From assembly GCA_019348265.1 (NCBI GenBank), contig JAHWJV010000217.1, positions 1 to 6,357 on the forward strand: 6,357 nt of DNA, read 5' to 3'. Of this stretch, positions 5,303 through 6,357 are shown piece by piece (position 1 is the first letter of the stretch; every line of letters starts with the position of its first letter). The notes beneath the pieces are model-generated. The model saw only the letters and a program-made list of their open reading frames with translations. It did not search any database and was not told where the DNA came from. This DNA is from Gemmatimonadota bacterium (GTDB lineage Bacteria > Gemmatimonadota > Gemmatimonadetes > Longimicrobiales > Longimicrobiaceae). The translations under genes were made by a program, and so were the position numbers.

Positions 5303-5332
5303 CCGTCGCTATGGCGACGGGCACGCCATAGC
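5303..5332 (-). promoter_or_regulatory. Two mutually exclusive hairpins upstream of the exported hypothetical
   Basis: GCTATGGC (5308-5315) is perfectly complementary to GCCATAGC (5325-5332) with a 9-nt loop. CCGTCGC (5303-5309) is perfectly complementary to GCGACGG (5314-5320) with a 4-nt loop. The stems share bases 5308-5309 and 5314-5315 and cannot form together. They lie 31 bp before the ATG at 5271, in what would be its leader on the minus strand. This could be an RNA switch, an operator, or chance in GC-rich sequence. The rest of the 181-bp gap 5272-5452 shows only a weak hairpin GCCGT/ACGGC (5422-5437) after the ABHD gene. Confidence 0.4.
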
Positions 5333-5452
5333 TGAAGCGGAGCTGAACGTAGCCCGAGTCCATCGTTGCTGCAAACAGGAACGTGGCCGTTCGCCTGGGA
5401 TCGGATTCGCGACGTTGACGCCGCCGTGACGCGACGGCACGGGGGGTAAACG

Positions 5453-6253
5453 TTACCTGGGCCGGCTCGCCTGATGCTGCTGGACCAGGTCGGCGAAGGC
5501 GCGCAGCGAGCTCCAGTACGAGGCTCCGGCGACGATCAGCAGGTCGTTGTGGCCCGCCCGCTCGATCCAGACTAGCCGCTTCGGTTCCCGAGCCGCATCG
5601 AACAGCCGCTGGCCATGCCAGGCAGCGATCACTTCATCTCGCTTCCCGTGGATCACCAGCACGGGAGAGGTCACGTTCCGGATGTGGCGCAGGTTGGGGA
5701 ACCGGTCGAAGGGGAGGAGCTGAACGCGCGTCACGACGCGGAACGCGCTCGTGAAGGCGCTCTCGAGGATCAGTCCGCCGACCGCCTCGCGCGCGGCAAG
5801 CTCCGTGGCCGGACCGGAGCCCACGGAGCGGCCGAGCAGGATCAGCCGACCCGGCGTGATGCGGAGATCCTCGACGGCATGGCGATACACCGCGTGAAGG
5901 TCGCGGTACGCTCCCTCCGCGGTCGCCGGCCCTCCAGAGCTGAGCCCGTAGCCTCGATAGTCGTACGCCAGCACGGCGAACCCCGCTCGCTGAACCTCCT
6001 GCAGCAGACCGTACAGGTGCCCGAGATCTTCAGCGTTGCCGTGGCTGTAGAGGATCGTGAAGTCTGCGGCCGGATCGGGCAGATGGAGAGTGGCAATCGA
6101 AGCGCCGTTCTCTCCCGGTACCATCCGGATCGGCAGGTCTCCGGCGGCGTAGGAGCTGGGGGGAGGCAGGAAGATCAGCCGGTCCGCTAAAAAGTAAGCC
6201 GTCGCGGCGAACCCGACGTACAGCACCACCAAAAGGGCGAGCAGCTCTCTCAA
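5453..6253 (-). CDS. Membrane-anchored serine hydrolase, ABHD13/ABHD17-like
   Basis: A 266-residue alpha/beta hydrolase with one N-terminal membrane anchor (about 4-22), probably holding the catalytic domain at the cytoplasmic membrane. Signature parts in order are LYSHGNAEDLGHL (68-80, oxyanion loop), AYDYRGYGLSSG (96-107), the nucleophile elbow GRSVGSG with Ser143, LILESAFTS (161-169), DRFPNLRHI (183-191), VLVIHGKRDEVI with Asp206, and AGHND with His235. This is the layout of the bacterial relatives of eukaryotic ABHD13/ABHD17/Bem46. Their substrates are mostly unknown; acyl esters or thioesters are likely. The start is a TTG at 6253, supported by GGAG at 6263-6266, 9 nt upstream; an in-frame stop lies just above, so no longer start exists. 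GTG codons a few residues in are alternatives that would clip the anchor. It is 181 bp upstream of the next minus-strand gene, so shared transcription is uncertain. Confidence 0.92.
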   Translation of the reverse strand: MRELLALLVVLYVGFAATAYFLADRLIFLPPPSSYAAGDLPIRMVPGENGASIATLHLPDPAADFTILYSHGNAEDLGHLYGLLQEVQRAGFAVLAYDYRGYGLSSGGPATAEGAYRDLHAVYRHAVEDLRITPGRLILLGRSVGSGPATELAAREAVGGLILESAFTSAFRVVTRVQLLPFDRFPNLRHIRNVTSPVLVIHGKRDEVIAAWHGQRLFDAAREPKRLVWIERAGHNDLLIVAGASYWSSLRAFADLVQQHQASRPR

Positions 6254-6262
6254 GAGTGTGGT

Positions 6263-6266
6263 CTCC
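6263..6266 (-). promoter_or_regulatory. Ribosome binding site supporting a TTG start
   Basis: GGAG on the minus strand, 9 nt before the TTG at 6253-6251. It is the main support for an otherwise unusual start codon. The frame is closed by TGA a few codons further up. Confidence 0.5.
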
Positions 6267-6357
6267 GGGGCCCTGGCTCATCGCCGGCCGAGGGCGTATC
6301 GCCGGGGGCCTTGGCTCTGGCCGCTGGATCCGGCAGTTGGAGGGGTGTGGGCTCGCA

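Noticed and set aside
4491..5363. A 290-codon minus-strand frame over the hypothetical and HIT genes
   Set aside because: The HIT triad and the signal-peptide protein lie in other frames; this frame is rich in Arg and Ser as expected of a shadow. Its first 30 codons have GC-rich third positions, but I see no motif to support a gene.
6030..6281. A minus-strand ATG frame starting at 6281, possibly a longer N-terminus for the ABHD-like gene
   Set aside because: It is in a different frame from the hydrolase and would need a frameshift; the TTG start with GGAG gives a complete anchor without one.

Overview
The window is GC-rich bacterial chromosome with short intergenic gaps and many small secreted or lipid-anchored proteins of unknown function. 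Codons strongly prefer G or C in the third position. The style of the hypothetical proteins and a hairpin-rich element built around a GACTGAAGTC core suggest Gemmatimonadota, possibly a Longimicrobium-like lineage. That assignment is an impression from sequence style, not a database result. I see no RNA genes, CRISPR array, transposase or phage gene.

Layout. Positions 1-129 hold no gene I can defend. Two plus-strand genes follow: a small lipoprotein (130-402) and a short membrane protein of the CBU_0592 type (about 522-755). Facing them on the minus strand is a two-gene unit read from 1918 down to 674: an exported glycine-zipper protein, then an exported lipase-like alpha/beta hydrolase whose GTG start directly abuts the previous stop codon. 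The hydrolase reading frame runs 82 bp into the end of the membrane-protein gene, tail to tail.

Positions 1919-2257 hold no gene. They contain a nested, hairpin-rich inverted-repeat element (about 2031-2255). Next comes a minus-strand cluster (3180 down to 2258) in visible disrepair: an exported Dabb-domain gene with three frameshifts, an intact 66-residue two-helix membrane protein, and the frameshifted, truncated start of a SAM methyltransferase that ends 3 bp from the repeat element.

Divergent from this cluster is an intact UV damage endonuclease gene, uvsE (3378-4346). It converges on a HIT-family gene (4762 down to 4433). Upstream of the HIT gene on the same strand are an exported or membrane hypothetical (5271 down to 4804), preceded by two competing hairpins, and a membrane-anchored serine hydrolase related to ABHD13/ABHD17 (6253 down to 5453).

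How the genes relate: uvsE is a self-contained repair enzyme. The two hydrolases, the lipoprotein and the exported hypotheticals all point to the cell envelope, but no common pathway can be read from the sequence. The parts most worth a second look are the repeat element, where differences between the two halves preserve local base-pairing, and the cluster of frameshifts beside it.
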